Notes: generated from the letters alone by a model not told the origin. 64,000 bases of DNA from Streblospio benedicti (GCA_019095985.1 CM032669.1:28231349-28295348), one strand, 5' to 3'; numbered from the stretch's first letter, positions 1 through 10,335 are shown. Made by a program: numbers and translations.

Positions 1-396
1 GGCATCATTTGAAATAAAATCTGGACACGTGTATGTCCTTGAATTAAAATCTCCCATTTATATTTTAATTTTTTTACAATATTCTGAAACCTCTTTTTCA
101 AGTACACTATAAGGGTTATCATCAAGCCTTTTTGAATAAGTTGAATTTACAGGTGAAAAGTATATAGAAGCTAGAAAAAGGTCTTTTTCCAGATTTAAAA
201 ATTCCTTTTTTATACAAATCCATACAATGTCAACAGATTTAGATTCACAAACTTTAATTCCTAAGGTTAGATCATTCTGTACCAGGAAAGCTACTCCTGC
301 ATGGGATTTTACTCCTGTTTTTGCTCTATTACTTTGATATACACGATAACCCTCAATACAAATATGTTCACCAGGTGCACAGTGGGTTCCAATCAT
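1..396 (-). CDS. EEP endonuclease fragment of the LINE
   Basis: The frame contains GYRVYQSNRAKT, then GVAFLVQNDLTL, VDIVWICIKKEF and LFLASIYFSPVNS, the usual spaced strands of a LINE apurinic-like endonuclease. Close to the window edge a second frame shows MGDFNSRT, the GDFN motif whose aspartate and asparagine are catalytic in the family. The frame changes between these two parts in an A-rich tract near position 70, so the domain is broken. The element continues left of the window. Confidence 0.65.
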
Positions 397-558
397 TCAG
401 TCATGTTATACACTTTTACAACCATGAACAGAAACTTGTCAGAAATGGATCTTTATCTGCCTAAATGGATCTGCACAAAGATTCATAATTCTAGTACTGT
501 GAGATTTATAACTTATACGCTATTATTTACATGTAGACGGTGAAATCTACACTCCTTC

Positions 559-1204
559 TTATGAGTGGGCAACCATGTTGGTTATAAACATGACTGAATG
601 ATTTAAGTTAGAATTTTCTTTCTGCAAATAAGAAATTTGTATTTCTAATTTCATAAGGTCACTTTCGGATTTTCGCTTTATGTCATCACAATTACAGAGT
701 TGTTGCTTGCTTAATGCTTTAATGTTCGACTTCACTTCTAACTTATCTTTTTCATACTTCAATTTTTCTGTGTGGCATTTTTCCAAATCATTTTTCAGAG
801 ATTGAATTGTTTTGCTGTTGTTATCTTCACATAAAGATTTTACAAGCTTAGCTAGGGTTACTTCCAATTCTTCAATTCTGTTGATGCAACTATCAGCTGT
901 ACTATTACCCATAGATTCCTTATCTGTTTCTACCATCACATCCACATATATTTTCGCTTCTAGTTCATCTAGATCAATCCTTTCCTTGTCTGTCTCTACC
1001 ATCACATCTACAAACATTTTGTTTTGCTAGATCAAACATTTCATCTTCAATTTCAAAATCCATAATCAACTGTACGTCTGCATCTTCTGATGTGCAATAT
1101 TCACATATAAATATTCTACTAGTTGTTTTAAAATTAGATATATGATATGATGGTAGACCTGAACATCTGTAATGAACTTTAAATTTGCACACACTGCATT
1201 CTAA
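559..1204 (-). CDS. PHD-like zinc finger plus coiled coil (LINE-encoded, frame broken)
   Basis: The upstream part (about 974-1204) reads CSVCKFKVHYRCSGLP, then IFICEYCTSED, giving C-x2-C, H-x2-C and C-x2-C pairs as in the C-terminal half of a PHD/treble-clef finger. The downstream part (559-1017) is a charged heptad-rich segment (RIEELEVTLAKLVKSL, then KSDLMKLEIQISYLQKE-type runs), a likely coiled coil. The two parts lie in different frames that overlap at 974-1017. A short internal duplication repeats VDVMVETDKE twice. Such a zinc finger and coiled coil would mediate RNA or protein contacts in the retrotransposon particle. Confidence 0.5.
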
Positions 1205-1500
1205 AAGTGATCACCTGCCTTGTTTTCACAGATAAGAAAGACATTGTTCAATTATGTTCAAAGACTGATTTCCCTTATCACATGATTTCATGGCATTATC
1301 ATTTCCATCATCCTCATTCATGGCCAATCCCTCTGATGTTTCTTGTATCTTTATCACCTACTATAGATCTACTTGGTTTTGCTGTATTTCTTTGATTCTA
1401 AACTTGACACTCGTTTCATCATCATCATGATAGATTTTCTCTTGGCATACATTCGTTATTACAGCTACTAACAGATTCAGCTTTCATTTCTCTCAAAGAT

Positions 1501-1743
1501 TCAATTGAGATGGGATTTTTTCCTTAAGATGTGGTCATTTACATGTTCGATCCCTGCTGATTCTAAGTAACTGACAGCTTCATCTAGATCTTGATATCCT
1601 TGATGGTTATTGCTTTTGTATCTATCCACGCTCTCACAACATAGAATCCATTCAAGAAATATTCCTCTTCTTCCACTTCTCACACCATAGAATCTTGGTT
1701 TATTTCCTTTCTTATTTAATTTTCCCATTTTGTCAGATTTCAA
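1501..1743 (-). CDS. RNase H1 N-terminal hybrid-binding-like domain (LINE-encoded)
   Basis: An 80-residue frame carries PRFYGVRSGRRGIFLEW near residues 16-32, followed by CESVDRYKSNN and a YQDLDEAVSYLESAGI helix. This matches the pattern of the RNase H1 N-terminal/viroplasmin fold: an F/YAV-x-G strand, W at the turn, K in the basic loop, then a helix ending in A-x-x-x-L. In that family the fold binds RNA/DNA hybrids or dsRNA. Here it opens a LINE protein rather than a cellular RNase H1, since the EEP domain follows and no RNase H catalytic domain does. The frame closes after about 80 codons. Confidence 0.55.
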   Translation of the reverse strand: MKSDKMGKLNKKGNKPRFYGVRSGRRGIFLEWILCCESVDRYKSNNHQGYQDLDEAVSYLESAGIEHVNDHILRKKSHLN

Positions 1744-2425
1744 TTATTTACAGTGTTGTTAAAGCACTGTCAAAAACGGTATATCAAGGACATGAAACAA
1801 AAAATTCACTTTTCAATGACCAAAAACTATATAGTATATATAAAAGACCTCCTTTATCCTTAATGTATGCTACTATACACGAAAACACGGTTTCAAGAAA
1901 CAGCCTTGATGAAAAAGCTCTGATTCATACGTATGTACGTTCGCCGTAGCAAAGCATGTGATGGAGGATGCGTCAGCCACGAGCGTTGAGTTACAGGTAA
2001 ATAAAACTCGCTCCCGTGTTAATGAAGGGAAAATTGCCGTATTTTGACACAATATTTATATGGTTTAAATTTATTATTTATCCTATTTATGAATTAGAAC
2101 TCATTATATATACACTCGCCCACAACATACTGGATGGAGATGAGATTATGATAGATAGTAAAGATACACAAGCTCGTTAGTTTGACCATATTGTGGCATT
2201 ATTTTCCAATGTGCACCTAAGTCAAACTCAGCTATTATAAGCCGTAAAGTATCAGAAAATGTCCAATGATATGAATGGATTGAACGCCTATTACTACTGA
2301 TTGACCAATCCTAATTTTACATTAATAGGGCAGATAATAACGGAAATAACAGCCAAAAGACTATATGTATGGTGGTTGATTTCCGTCAAACAAACTATAT
2401 AAATCTACCAAGATCGTCTTTCTAA
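1744..2425. other. Intergenic, nothing recognised
   Basis: AT-rich unique sequence with no open frame of note. It may include the 5' UTR of the LINE to its left. Confidence 0.4.
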
Positions 2426-2429
2426 ACTA

Positions 2430-2835
2430 AATCCGTGTCTTGACAGCTGTATCTGCAATAGAACTCTTATAAGTTATTCCTGTGTGCAAGCTGTAGTAAT
2501 AATGTTACATTTCACCAATCCTTCAAATGAAAGTTAATTTGAAAAATATAATAAAGATATTAGGTTTCAAGGATCCACCTGCTATGCAGTATCACTTTAT
2601 TTTGATGAGTGGGGTCATGTTAGTCTAGATTTATAGATCAACCAAACACCTATAGATATTTCTTAACCCGTGTGTTGACAGCTCCATTTGTTATTATTTT
2701 CTGGTAAGGTATGGCTGTTTGCATGCTCTAGTAATATCATCACATTTTTATAATTCGTTTGAGAAAAGTTATCCCGAAAATTAGAAGGAAGCACTTTTAT
2801 GAGCAACCACCTGCTAGTCAGTATTTGTTTGTGAT
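2430..2835 (+). repeat. Diverged tandem duplication, ~235 bp period
   Basis: Two adjacent units align over about 165 bp: both carry a CCGTGT-TTGACAGCT start, a TGCAAGC/TGCATGC then TAGTAAT core, and end in CCACCTGCTA-CAGTAT. Copy one lies at about 2430-2595 and copy two at about 2666-2835. They are well diverged, so the duplication is old. No coding sense in either. Confidence 0.6.
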
Positions 2836-3221
2836 CCAACGCTCTCGTGGAACGTCAAACGTTTGCTGTGCAGTATTTTCATTTGGTAGTGGATGCAAAA
2901 AGATGGAAAAGTAAATGTCTCAGCAAATCTTTATTATCAATTATTTCTGTGAATACTTCTAGTATGTTGTAGAGCAGAGGTTAGCGAATTCAGCCGAAGT
3001 TAAAAGTAAGAAGATTAGCACAATTTTAATACAAGACTCTTGGGTAGAAAGTCGGCAATTTCTCTCTATTTACTACGGGGAACGAGAATCTTACCTGCAA
3101 TCGGGCCAAAGTACAGCACGTCACGAAACCGTGGTTTCGTGTATTGTGTGTGGAAGTCATTATTTTTCAGAATGGACTGGTAAGAGGTCTTTATTTTCAA
3201 CAGACAGACATTTGGGCACCT

Positions 3222-3324
3222 AAAACCACGTGGTGTGTAAACAAACATACAAACACGTGTATTACAGTATCTCACATGATACTGTTACACATGTTTGTAT
3301 GTTTGTTTACACACCATGTGGTTT
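3222..3324. repeat. Long hairpin (foldback), ~48 bp arms
   Basis: The left arm (3222-3271) and right arm (3278-3324) are reverse complements with two mismatches and a 2-base bulge; the loop is about 6 bases. Both arms contain GTAAACAAACA, a forkhead-type sequence, and the left arm has CACGTG. Short open frames on both strands here are by-products of the symmetry. Confidence 0.9.
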
Positions 3325-3940
3325 GCAGGTGGCAGCCAGCTAGGAATTGGATTAGTCCTGAAAACATAAGACATATCAAATGTACAATTTTATTGAAACA
3401 AATAACATATCTACAAATACAAACATATGTCATACAGAAGTCGTATGCAATATAAACCAACAATACTAATAATTCATGAAGGAAAATGGTGATTAAGAAT
3501 GAAGACTATATCCTAACTCACACTAACTTTATATGTACAAATTAAACCATTATAATAATATTTGTCACGAACACGTAGATGTCATGCCCAGCTTAGAATG
3601 ACTGATGCAAGACTGGTATCACGTAGACAAGAGACACATCAGTATCTAACACAGTATTGAACAACGTAAATATAGATCTATATGAACTTTTTTATCAATA
3701 ATCATTAATAATATCAATAAAATATCAAAATTATCAATAATTCATTGTATTGTTTCATGACCGAGTAGAGACAAGATGTCTAACGCGCAACACAGCACTG
3801 GCCTAGGCTATTCCATTTTTAATGAAATAGTGACATAGCATGCTTTTCATCATGTTTAAAAAATATTAAATCAAAGATAAACATATTTTCCAACATTTGT
3901 GAAAGATAATGCATCCCCTAGGGCAATACATTAAGTCTCT

Positions 3941-4062
3941 TAAAGTCCCGCAAGAGGTCATTTGGTGAAATAAGGACCTCTTCAAATGGACCTCGCCCCT
4001 GCGGGGCTCGGTCCATTCTTTAGAGGTCCTTATTTCACCAAATGACCTCTTGCGGGACTTTA
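3941..4062. repeat. Long hairpin, 41 bp perfect arms, GC-rich inner stem
   Basis: Arms 3941-3981 and 4022-4062 are exact reverse complements for 41 bases. The stem resumes with ATGGACC/GGTCCAT and ends in a GC-rich inner hairpin (GCCCCTGCGGGGC). No open frame. The absence of mismatches implies recent formation or ongoing correction. Confidence 0.92.
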
Positions 4063-4238
4063 ACTGTTACATAATGTGGAAACTATATCACTATTTTTAT
4101 ATAACCTCAGTGATCTCTACAAATTCATAAACAGTTTGAATGTATTCATCCTTGAATGTAGTGCAAATTGGCTGATAAAATTAGGATATCCATATTTCTG
4201 TATGACATGCATCTACTCAATGATGCACAGTGCCAGAC

Positions 4239-4685
4239 TTTATTGATGTTTGCATTGTGTATAATTCTTAAATGTTTACATTACTGTAAATTTAATCATT
4301 TGCTGCATGAATTATTCTGAATCTTATCTTATGTTTTGCCAAGTCATTGACATTGGTCCTGTCGTCTTTTATGTACTATGAATAATCTATAGAAGATAAA
4401 TTAATGAAGGACATAATTTACAAGAAACAGGTTTATGTATATTGTCAACTCTCTACTATATATATGTTATAGCAATACATTGTTTCTGGAGGTCCGGCGC
4501 TCATCGCACATGCAGTGCTTTGATAGCACTGATTGTAAGGTTTCTCACCCGGTTCTCGATCGCAGATGATACCACTTGACCTCGTCGTTTTTGCAAAAGA
4601 AACTGAACACAAATGACGAGGACAGTTTCAGTGCATTGGGCTTTACATAGAGACGCTGCGACACGACCATTTTATCGACTTTAAT
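4239..4685 (+). repeat. Dispersed repeat C, copy 1
   Basis: Starts TGATGTTTGCATTGTGTA and shares, in order, the blocks ATTGGTCCTGTCGTC, GAAGGACATAATTTAC and GATGATACCACTTGACCTC with copies at 4981-5405 and 14432-14822. No coding capacity and no clear terminal repeats, so class is unknown. Confidence 0.75.
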
Positions 4686-4980
4686 CTGTAAAAGTAACAT
4701 ATTTTAAAATCTTTATTATAACGCTCACATAGACAAACCGTGCCGCCAGTACTCTATGAAAAATGTTAAAAATAAACATATGGACATGGTACTTATTTGT
4801 GTAACCCATGTAAGCTCCTGTACACCAATTTCAAATAATTTCCTATATAATTTTGCCTGAATACAGACAGACTCATAACGATCAAGTTGTCGGATATCCA
4901 GGGCGGTGGCGCGGTTTATTACTGGGGGAAAAAGAGCTCCCACAATTGCAGAACAAGAAACCATAATGTTTGAAATGATG

Positions 4981-5405
4981 ACTTACTGATGTTTGCATTG
5001 TGTACAATTTTAAATCTTCCTATTGCAGTGAATTAAAGAATTTGGTGCACGGAATAGTCAGAATGTTATCATTCGATCGATTTGCCGACATGAGCCCTCT
5101 AAATTTCATCCATAGGTAGTTTAAAATGAATTGATAATTAATGCAGGACATAATTTACAAGAAACAGATTTATGTTATTGACAAGTCCGTATTATAAATA
5201 AGTCGTGAAATGTCACTGCCATTGGAGGTCTGCCATTCATCATATATGTATACATGTTGTATGTATAAACATGTGTAAAGTGTGTAAGATTGGTGGTTGA
5301 TGATGCAATTCGACCTCTTCATTTTAGAAAATGAAACTTAACAAGATTGAATACGAGAGTATCAGTACATTGGGCCTTACATGGCAACAACTCATCAAGA
5401 GTCGC
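4981..5405 (+). repeat. Dispersed repeat C, copy 2 (diverged)
   Basis: Same block order as copy 1, including ACATAATTTACAAGAAACAG and the tail CATTGGGCCTTACAT, but the middle is diverged. It lies about 300 bp after copy 1 in the same orientation, so the pair may be an old tandem duplication that also copied flanking tail. Confidence 0.65.
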
Positions 5406-5433
5406 TACACACAGCGCCCCACATGGGTTGAAA

Positions 5434-5462
5434 GTGCGACGGGGATTGGGGGGGGGGGGGGA
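5434..5462 (+). repeat. G tract
   Basis: A run of about 14 consecutive G flanked by further G clusters. Length in the assembly may be unreliable. Confidence 0.9.
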
Positions 5463-5532
5463 GGCTCACACACTGCGACGTGGAAAAAGTGGCACACTTG
5501 AAAATCATTATCTATGAACACAAGATTGTAGG

Positions 5533-5665
5533 ATTTGACCACTCGATTGTCGTGTCAATCGTGAAATTGAGCATGCTGATGTCTGATTTACCCTCACTTC
5601 GTTCGGGTAAATAGGACGTCAGCATGCTCATTTTCACGATTGACACGACAATCGAGTGGTCAAAT
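5533..5665. repeat. Long hairpin, 51 bp arms, inner stem-loop
   Basis: Arms 5533-5583 and 5615-5665 are reverse complements with two mismatches. The centre holds a second small hairpin (TTACCC ... GGGTAA). Same architecture as the foldback at 3941-4062 but different sequence. Confidence 0.92.
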
Positions 5666-6029
5666 ACCATTCTATCATGACTAAAATCTACACCAAACGA
5701 GTGTATGATTCGTTTTTATTTTAAAATAAATCATATCATAACGCTTTCATTGCCATTTTGACCATGCGATATTATCCACTATAAAAACATTTGTGAATGA
5801 TAAAGGGCGAATATGCGATTGATTTGACACCAAGAAATGTTAATCCAACAACTATTATTATACAAGTGCGGGTGATATATTGTCTGATCCTTGTATGATA
5901 ATTGCACTTTTCTCTTATGTTTATTTATCATTTTATAATGAGATCTTCAACTTTGTAGGTATCAAGTTTTCCCTTCTGCCTCTACCTCGACCAGAATCGA
6001 GCCTTTCCATCAAACCTGAGAGAATCTAC

Positions 6030-6265
6030 TGTACAAGCCACCCAGACCCCACCCCCCTTCCCGCAAACCCTCAGTCCTGGGCAGCCACTGATCCCCAGCA
6101 CCTGTGTCCTCCGCGGCCTCCCTCAGAGTGCACGTTGACCCCCGTATTGACCCCGCAGTGAGTTTATGGGACAGCTGGCGGTTATTTGACCCCCGGGGTG
6201 CAGTGCCAGAGTAGTTTCCGCCGCCTTGGCCTTGGTTTCTCCCTGGCCGACCCCGCGCCCTGGGA
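6030..6265. promoter_or_regulatory. GC-richer island with three TGACCC half-sites
   Basis: Sharp base-composition change from AT-rich flanks. TGACCC occurs at 6136, 6148 and 6187; the first two form a direct repeat with 6-base spacing, the type of half-site bound by nuclear receptors. An open frame runs through part of it but has no recognisable domain. Candidate regulatory element only. Confidence 0.25.
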
Positions 6266-7810
6266 GCACACTAGGCCATAAACAGGACAGGGTCTTAAGG
6301 GTCTGAAGAAGAGGGAGGTTGTTGTAATGTAAACAGGGTAGCAACAATCAAAATACTTGGTTTCAAAAATACATAGATGTTGAAACACGAACATGCAGGT
6401 ACAACTACTGTTACAAGGACAGAGGCTGTGGTCTTTGATTTTTCAAAACACAAAAAAGAGGTTTTAAAACTTGTCCCAGAAAAAAGCAGTTTTAAAAATC
6501 TGTCCAGGCAGAAAGCTTGAGTCTGGAAGAGGAGCGCACCCATAACCTTATGTAATGGTAGTGTGTTTCCCCCCTGTGGGGGTGGGGGTGGGGTGACCAC
6601 GATCCCTGTGGCCTTGACACCCCACCCCCTTGCCGATACCCACAACCGGCCCTGCCATAAAGCACCTAGTGTCGGCTTATTGGGCTGCCTTACAGCACAT
6701 CACGGTGTCCCGCTTATTTTACACTATTGCATGCATATGTGCATTTTGATAGAGAAATTTAAACTGACACTTGGTTGCACGCTGTATATAGTACATGTTT
6801 AAACAGCCAGGCCGCAGTTTGAAATGTGATTCCCTCATAGCGCTGTAAGGGCCATTAGTCATTTACTTCCAGGTGCAACAAAAACAATAACAACCATACT
6901 TCCGGTGACAAGATTAAGACCTCGTTTCCATAATGTGAATATTTTAAGAATAACGAATAGCAGGTGTTTGTAAATAAACAAATAATTAAAAACAATTATC
7001 TACTTAGCAGACTACCCAAAATGGAGGTATCGAGACTATCTTCAATGCCACATGGCCAAACGAAAGTTCGTGCCCGACTCCATTTTTAGTGCGATCTTTG
7101 ACCTTTTTTTTACTGGTTAAGCGTGCATCGCCTTAGCTAATTGTCAAGTGGTTTCATTAATGCAGGAAGAAACCAAAGTCAGGGTGGTTATTATTTCATT
7201 GATGCCACGCCCCTTTACACAGACAATATTGTCTTGTAAATGGACTCCATAATTACTTCCCTTCTGCGCGACCTTGATGTTTTCGTACATATAGAAAATA
7301 TGTTATCATTAATAAACTATATTATAGACAAATTACCATATATGGTAATAGATGTTTGAACTCATTTTCTCATTAAGTTACACACGAACGTGCATTCATA
7401 TCGACATTCTTCCATCTCAAAATGAAGAATCTTCAACATTAAAGGTATTTCTAAGAGAAATATTCTATTCTGTGTTGGAGTGAACAGAACAAAGTGATGT
7501 GGCGACGTAACCTTTGTTTGTGTGGTGAAGTAGCACAAAATGCACATTATCTGTAGGTGGTGGGCACAAGCGTAGTAATTGAGATAAAGAAGACATTCCA
7601 AGTGATAAACGTCTCGAGTCTCAGCACCCTGCCATTAAGTGAATTAGCGGGATTACTGCACATAAGCAGATAAGATTACTTCACGGGCAATAATGTTGAT
7701 GTGCACGATATTTCACCAGCATATCTCTAAACTGGTCAGCAATGTAACTATGATAGAGATACGAGTAGCCCTGATAATCACTCCGCACTGATAATGGCCA
7801 CTAAGTAAGC
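6266..7810. other. Intergenic, no gene seen
   Basis: Contains a G-rich stretch at about 6574-6593 with three runs of four or five G, and otherwise AT-rich unique sequence with short chance frames. Confidence 0.4.
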
Positions 7811-7815
7811 GAGCT

Positions 7816-7920
7816 AGTGAGTGAGTGAGTGAGTGAGCCAGTAAAGTAAGTAAGTAAGTAAGTAAGTAAAAAGTAGTAAGTAAGTAAGTAAGTAAGTAAA
7901 CAAGCAAGTAAACAAGCAAG
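7816..7920 (+). repeat. Microsatellite, GTGA then GTAA/AAGT units
   Basis: Consecutive GTGA units followed by GTAA units with a few interruptions. Long open frames on the minus strand here (LLTYLLTYLL) are translations of the repeat, not genes. Confidence 0.95.
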
Positions 7921-8029
7921 CTAGACTACTCTGTTCACCTGCCTGCAGAATCCAGCGATTTTGCGTGCTGTAGGTGACTGTGTCATTAACGATATTGCGT
8001 ACGATCCCGCATGCAGTAGTTTCGGGAGG

Positions 8030-8215
8030 TGTGTAACAGTAACACGCGCGTGCACCCGCCGCCGCCGCCGCCGCGGACACGTGGTGGAGTAGCGCGCATT
8101 ATCGCCCTCGTCACGAGACACGGGCGTACACAGCCGGCACCAGACGTGATTGAGACAGCGCCGCCAGTGGCGCCCTCCCGCGGCCAGCGCTCGCACTAAC
8201 AACAACAGCAGTGTT
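8030..8215. promoter_or_regulatory. CpG-rich island with CCG repeat
   Basis: Dense CpG, GCGCGTGC-type motifs and a run of six GCC/CCG triplets, standing out from AT-rich surroundings. It lies about 1.25 kb upstream of the plus-strand exon at 9460, so it could be a promoter element for that exon. No TATA box or start site can be fixed. Confidence 0.3.
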
Positions 8216-8954
8216 TAGGCGAAATGACAAGCGAGTTATGGTAGAAAAGTCGCCAACGCACGCTGGCTGCCTTTTAGACACCACCAAATAACTTATACGC
8301 CAGCATCTTTATTCTTACAGTAGGAGAGTGTAGCTTTTAGAAAATTGCTGTCTGACTTTGGTACCCTCTCTGTTAGTGGTGGTAATGTTGGGAGAATGTA
8401 TTGGAGGATAATGGTTGTGCTGTCGTTGGCGTTATTGTGGGATAACGATGGTGGATAGAGCTAATTAGAGCAGTGATTTGGATAGAGCTGTGACTGTTGA
8501 ATTGTGCGTGTGTGTGTGTGTGTGTGACTGTGTGTGTAAATGGAAGGTCGATGCTCCTTGGTTCATGAGTTCATGGGATATCGGTGTATTGGTGTTGGAG
8601 ACGTTAATGAGCATCAGTGATTAATTAAGGATTAAGGGATTGCGGTAAGATAGGTATACCTGTGCTGGAGTTACATGATAATAATGCTTATATATAAATA
8701 GGAATGAGTTTAGGTGACAATATCAGTTTATTACTTAACTTAAAAGCAATTAGTAATGTTAACTATACATCAAATGGCGTGATTGAATGAGTTACATGGA
8801 ATATAGCTAAATGTGTACATGCGTGCTCCATTTCACAGGAAAGATTTTACATTTTCACTTATTTTGTCAGAACATCTTAACTGGGTGAACGTTTTTAGCT
8901 TCCTTTTCAAAATACAACCACGTAGACCTTCCCTCAGTGAGTCTGGCCATTTAA
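8216..8954. other. Intergenic, GT microsatellite
   Basis: Holds a GT dinucleotide run near 8505-8535 and T/G-rich low-complexity sequence. No gene seen. Confidence 0.4.
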
Positions 8955-9383
8955 AACTTACTCACCCCTGCTTTACGTGGACTTATACACCAATATCTGA
9001 TGAGGATACCAATAGGATTACTGCAACTGTGCAAACCTCAAACATATACACAAGAAAAGGAAGAAGAATCATGAAGAAACGTATCTAAGTTGGGAGGATC
9101 AGTTATATTCCTGATTGTTTAAACGTATTCTATTTGAAGAAGATACGTACAAATGGATTGAGGCATAATAGCTTGAACACCACATAAGCCTTCTGCACAA
9201 GGGAAAGAGAGTCATGAAAACACAAACAAAACATTGATATCAATCGAAGTGGGGAGATGCATTCAGATTCCTAATTGCTTAAACGCAGTTAATTTCAAAC
9301 TGTGATATACAAATGGATTTGGCCAATAGCTTATAAACACCATCATAGCCGTCTGTACAAGAGAGCCATGAGAAACATTGACT
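8955..9383 (+). repeat. Diverged tandem repeat, ~158 bp period, abutting the 9.46 kb exon
   Basis: Two clear units (about 9088-9220 and 9247-9380) share ATTCCT-ATTG-TTAAACG, TACAAATGGATT, TAGCTT, AACACCA-ATA and an ACAAGRGA-GTCATGA end. A weaker third unit precedes them (8955-9085, ending ACACAAGAAAAGG then ATCATGA). The last unit stops about 80 bp before the ATG at 9460, so the repeats form the proximal upstream region of that exon. Confidence 0.6.
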
Positions 9384-9459
9384 ACAGTGTAAGCGGGCCC
9401 CAGCAGCAGCAGACACATCCCTGCTGCCCCCCTTGAGGAGACACCCCCCAACCCGGGTC

Positions 9460-9791
9460 ATGGAGGGCTGCTGCACCCCCACAAAGGTGGCCCCACACAT
9501 GCTCAGCCCCCTGGGGGACGAGGGTATGTGCCGGGTGCCGGGGCTGACAGTGACCGTGCCGCCTGCCAGCCCACGTGGCAGCCCGGCCAGGAGGAGGATG
9601 GTCGCCCCCACCTCGCCCTTCCTGCAGCAGCAACAGCAGCACGGGGGCACGCCCCCTGCCACCAGCACCCCCTTCTTGCATGGCCCCCCGCCCGCCATTA
9701 CAACCGCCCTGCCTGAGATCAAGATCGCCCAGTTCGAGGAGGGCAATAACGGCATCTTCCCGGACGGTGGAGGGGAGTATCTGCAGCTCGG
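9460..9791 (+). CDS. Probable first coding exon, proline- and glutamine-rich N-terminus
   Basis: Open GC-rich frame from an ATG in strong initiation context (G at -3, G at +4). It runs 110 codons plus two bases and ends at the donor GTAGGT (9792-9797). Codons strongly prefer C or G at the third position, unlike the flanks. The peptide begins MEGCCTPTKVAPHMLSPLG, continues with a PRGSPARRRMVAPTSP basic/proline segment and a QQQQQH run, and ends PEIKIAQFEEGNNGIFP then GEYLQL. It looks like a low-complexity N-terminal region of a regulatory protein, but I do not recognise the family. The frame is open upstream only to about 9382, and the AG at 9386-9387 lacks a pyrimidine tract, so a first exon is more likely than an internal one. 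The exon ends in phase 2, the same as the exon at 47168. Downstream exons are not found. Confidence 0.5.
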
Positions 9792-10023
9792 GTAGGTTTC
9801 ACAGTTGAAGATGGAGGGTTTTGGTTTTTGTTGTTGTTGTACTGTAATGGATGTGTAAAATTCAGCAGTACAATACTGTCATTGACTTCTCATGGGCAGC
9901 TCCTGGCCTATGCATTCAACACAATGAGATAAAAGTGGGGGCTTTCAGACTATCAACAGACATTTTTCAGGCTGTGATAATATAACCAAACATTCATGGC
10001 TAAAGCCATGCAATTGAAACTTT

Positions 10024-10177
10024 CTATTAAAACTATCTGTCGCACTCGCCTCAGGGGGTCTCAACAGAGAGGTGGTCTCTACGTGATAGGTAAACATGGT
10101 CATTCATGTAATTTTGTAACCGCAAAGAATGGTCTTATCACAGAAGTGGTCTCTCTATACATAGATGGTATTAGATA
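10024..10177 (+). mobile_element. MITE-A copy, ends worn
   Basis: Internal GGTCTCAACAGAGAGGTGGT and a later AATGGTCTTATCACAGA match the ~180 bp pogo-like family seen throughout this window. The left terminus is degraded. Confidence 0.7.
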
Positions 10178-10189
10178 GATGTTCCTCTG

Positions 10190-10335
10190 TAACCCCCCCC
10201 GTCCCCCGCTGTTGCGTCCACTCTCGCCTCAATTTGGCCCATTAGCGAGCGTGATCATTACTGGGCCACTGTCCTGATGACCGCTGTTCATGTCACGTGC
10301 TCATGTGTCTTCCCGGCTGTAATCAGCCGCTAATA
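10190..10335. promoter_or_regulatory. Candidate regulatory island
   Basis: Unique GC-balanced sequence with CCATTAGCGAGC, TGATCATTACTGGGCC, CACGTG and GTAATCAGCCGCTAAT. Several TAAT/TAATC homeodomain-type cores are clustered. No open frame. It lies about 400 bp inside the presumed intron after the 9.46 kb exon. Confidence 0.3.

Larger units (their letters stand above)
1..1743 (-). mobile_element. Decayed non-LTR retrotransposon (LINE), 5' part
   Basis: Read on the minus strand, this stretch encodes in order an RNase H1-type hybrid-binding domain, a PHD-like zinc finger, an acidic coiled coil and the start of an endonuclease/exonuclease/phosphatase (EEP) domain. An EEP next to zinc-finger and nucleic-acid-binding modules is typical of LINE-encoded proteins. 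The reverse transcriptase would lie left of the window and is not seen. The pieces sit in more than one frame with stops between them, so the copy is dead. The sequence upstream of 1743 may be its 5' UTR but no target-site duplication was found. Assignment to a named LINE clade is not possible from this part alone. Confidence 0.7.

Noticed and set aside
3144-3463. Frames of 103 and 63 codons on both strands
   Set aside because: Both run through the same inverted repeat and mirror each other.
7713-8205. Overlapping minus-strand frames of 68-94 codons
   Set aside because: Translations of the GTAA microsatellite and the CCG run.
9279-9755. 158-codon minus-strand frame opposite the 9.46 kb exon
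   Set aside because: Shadow of the GC-rich plus-strand exon; the plus frame has the better start context, codon bias and donor.
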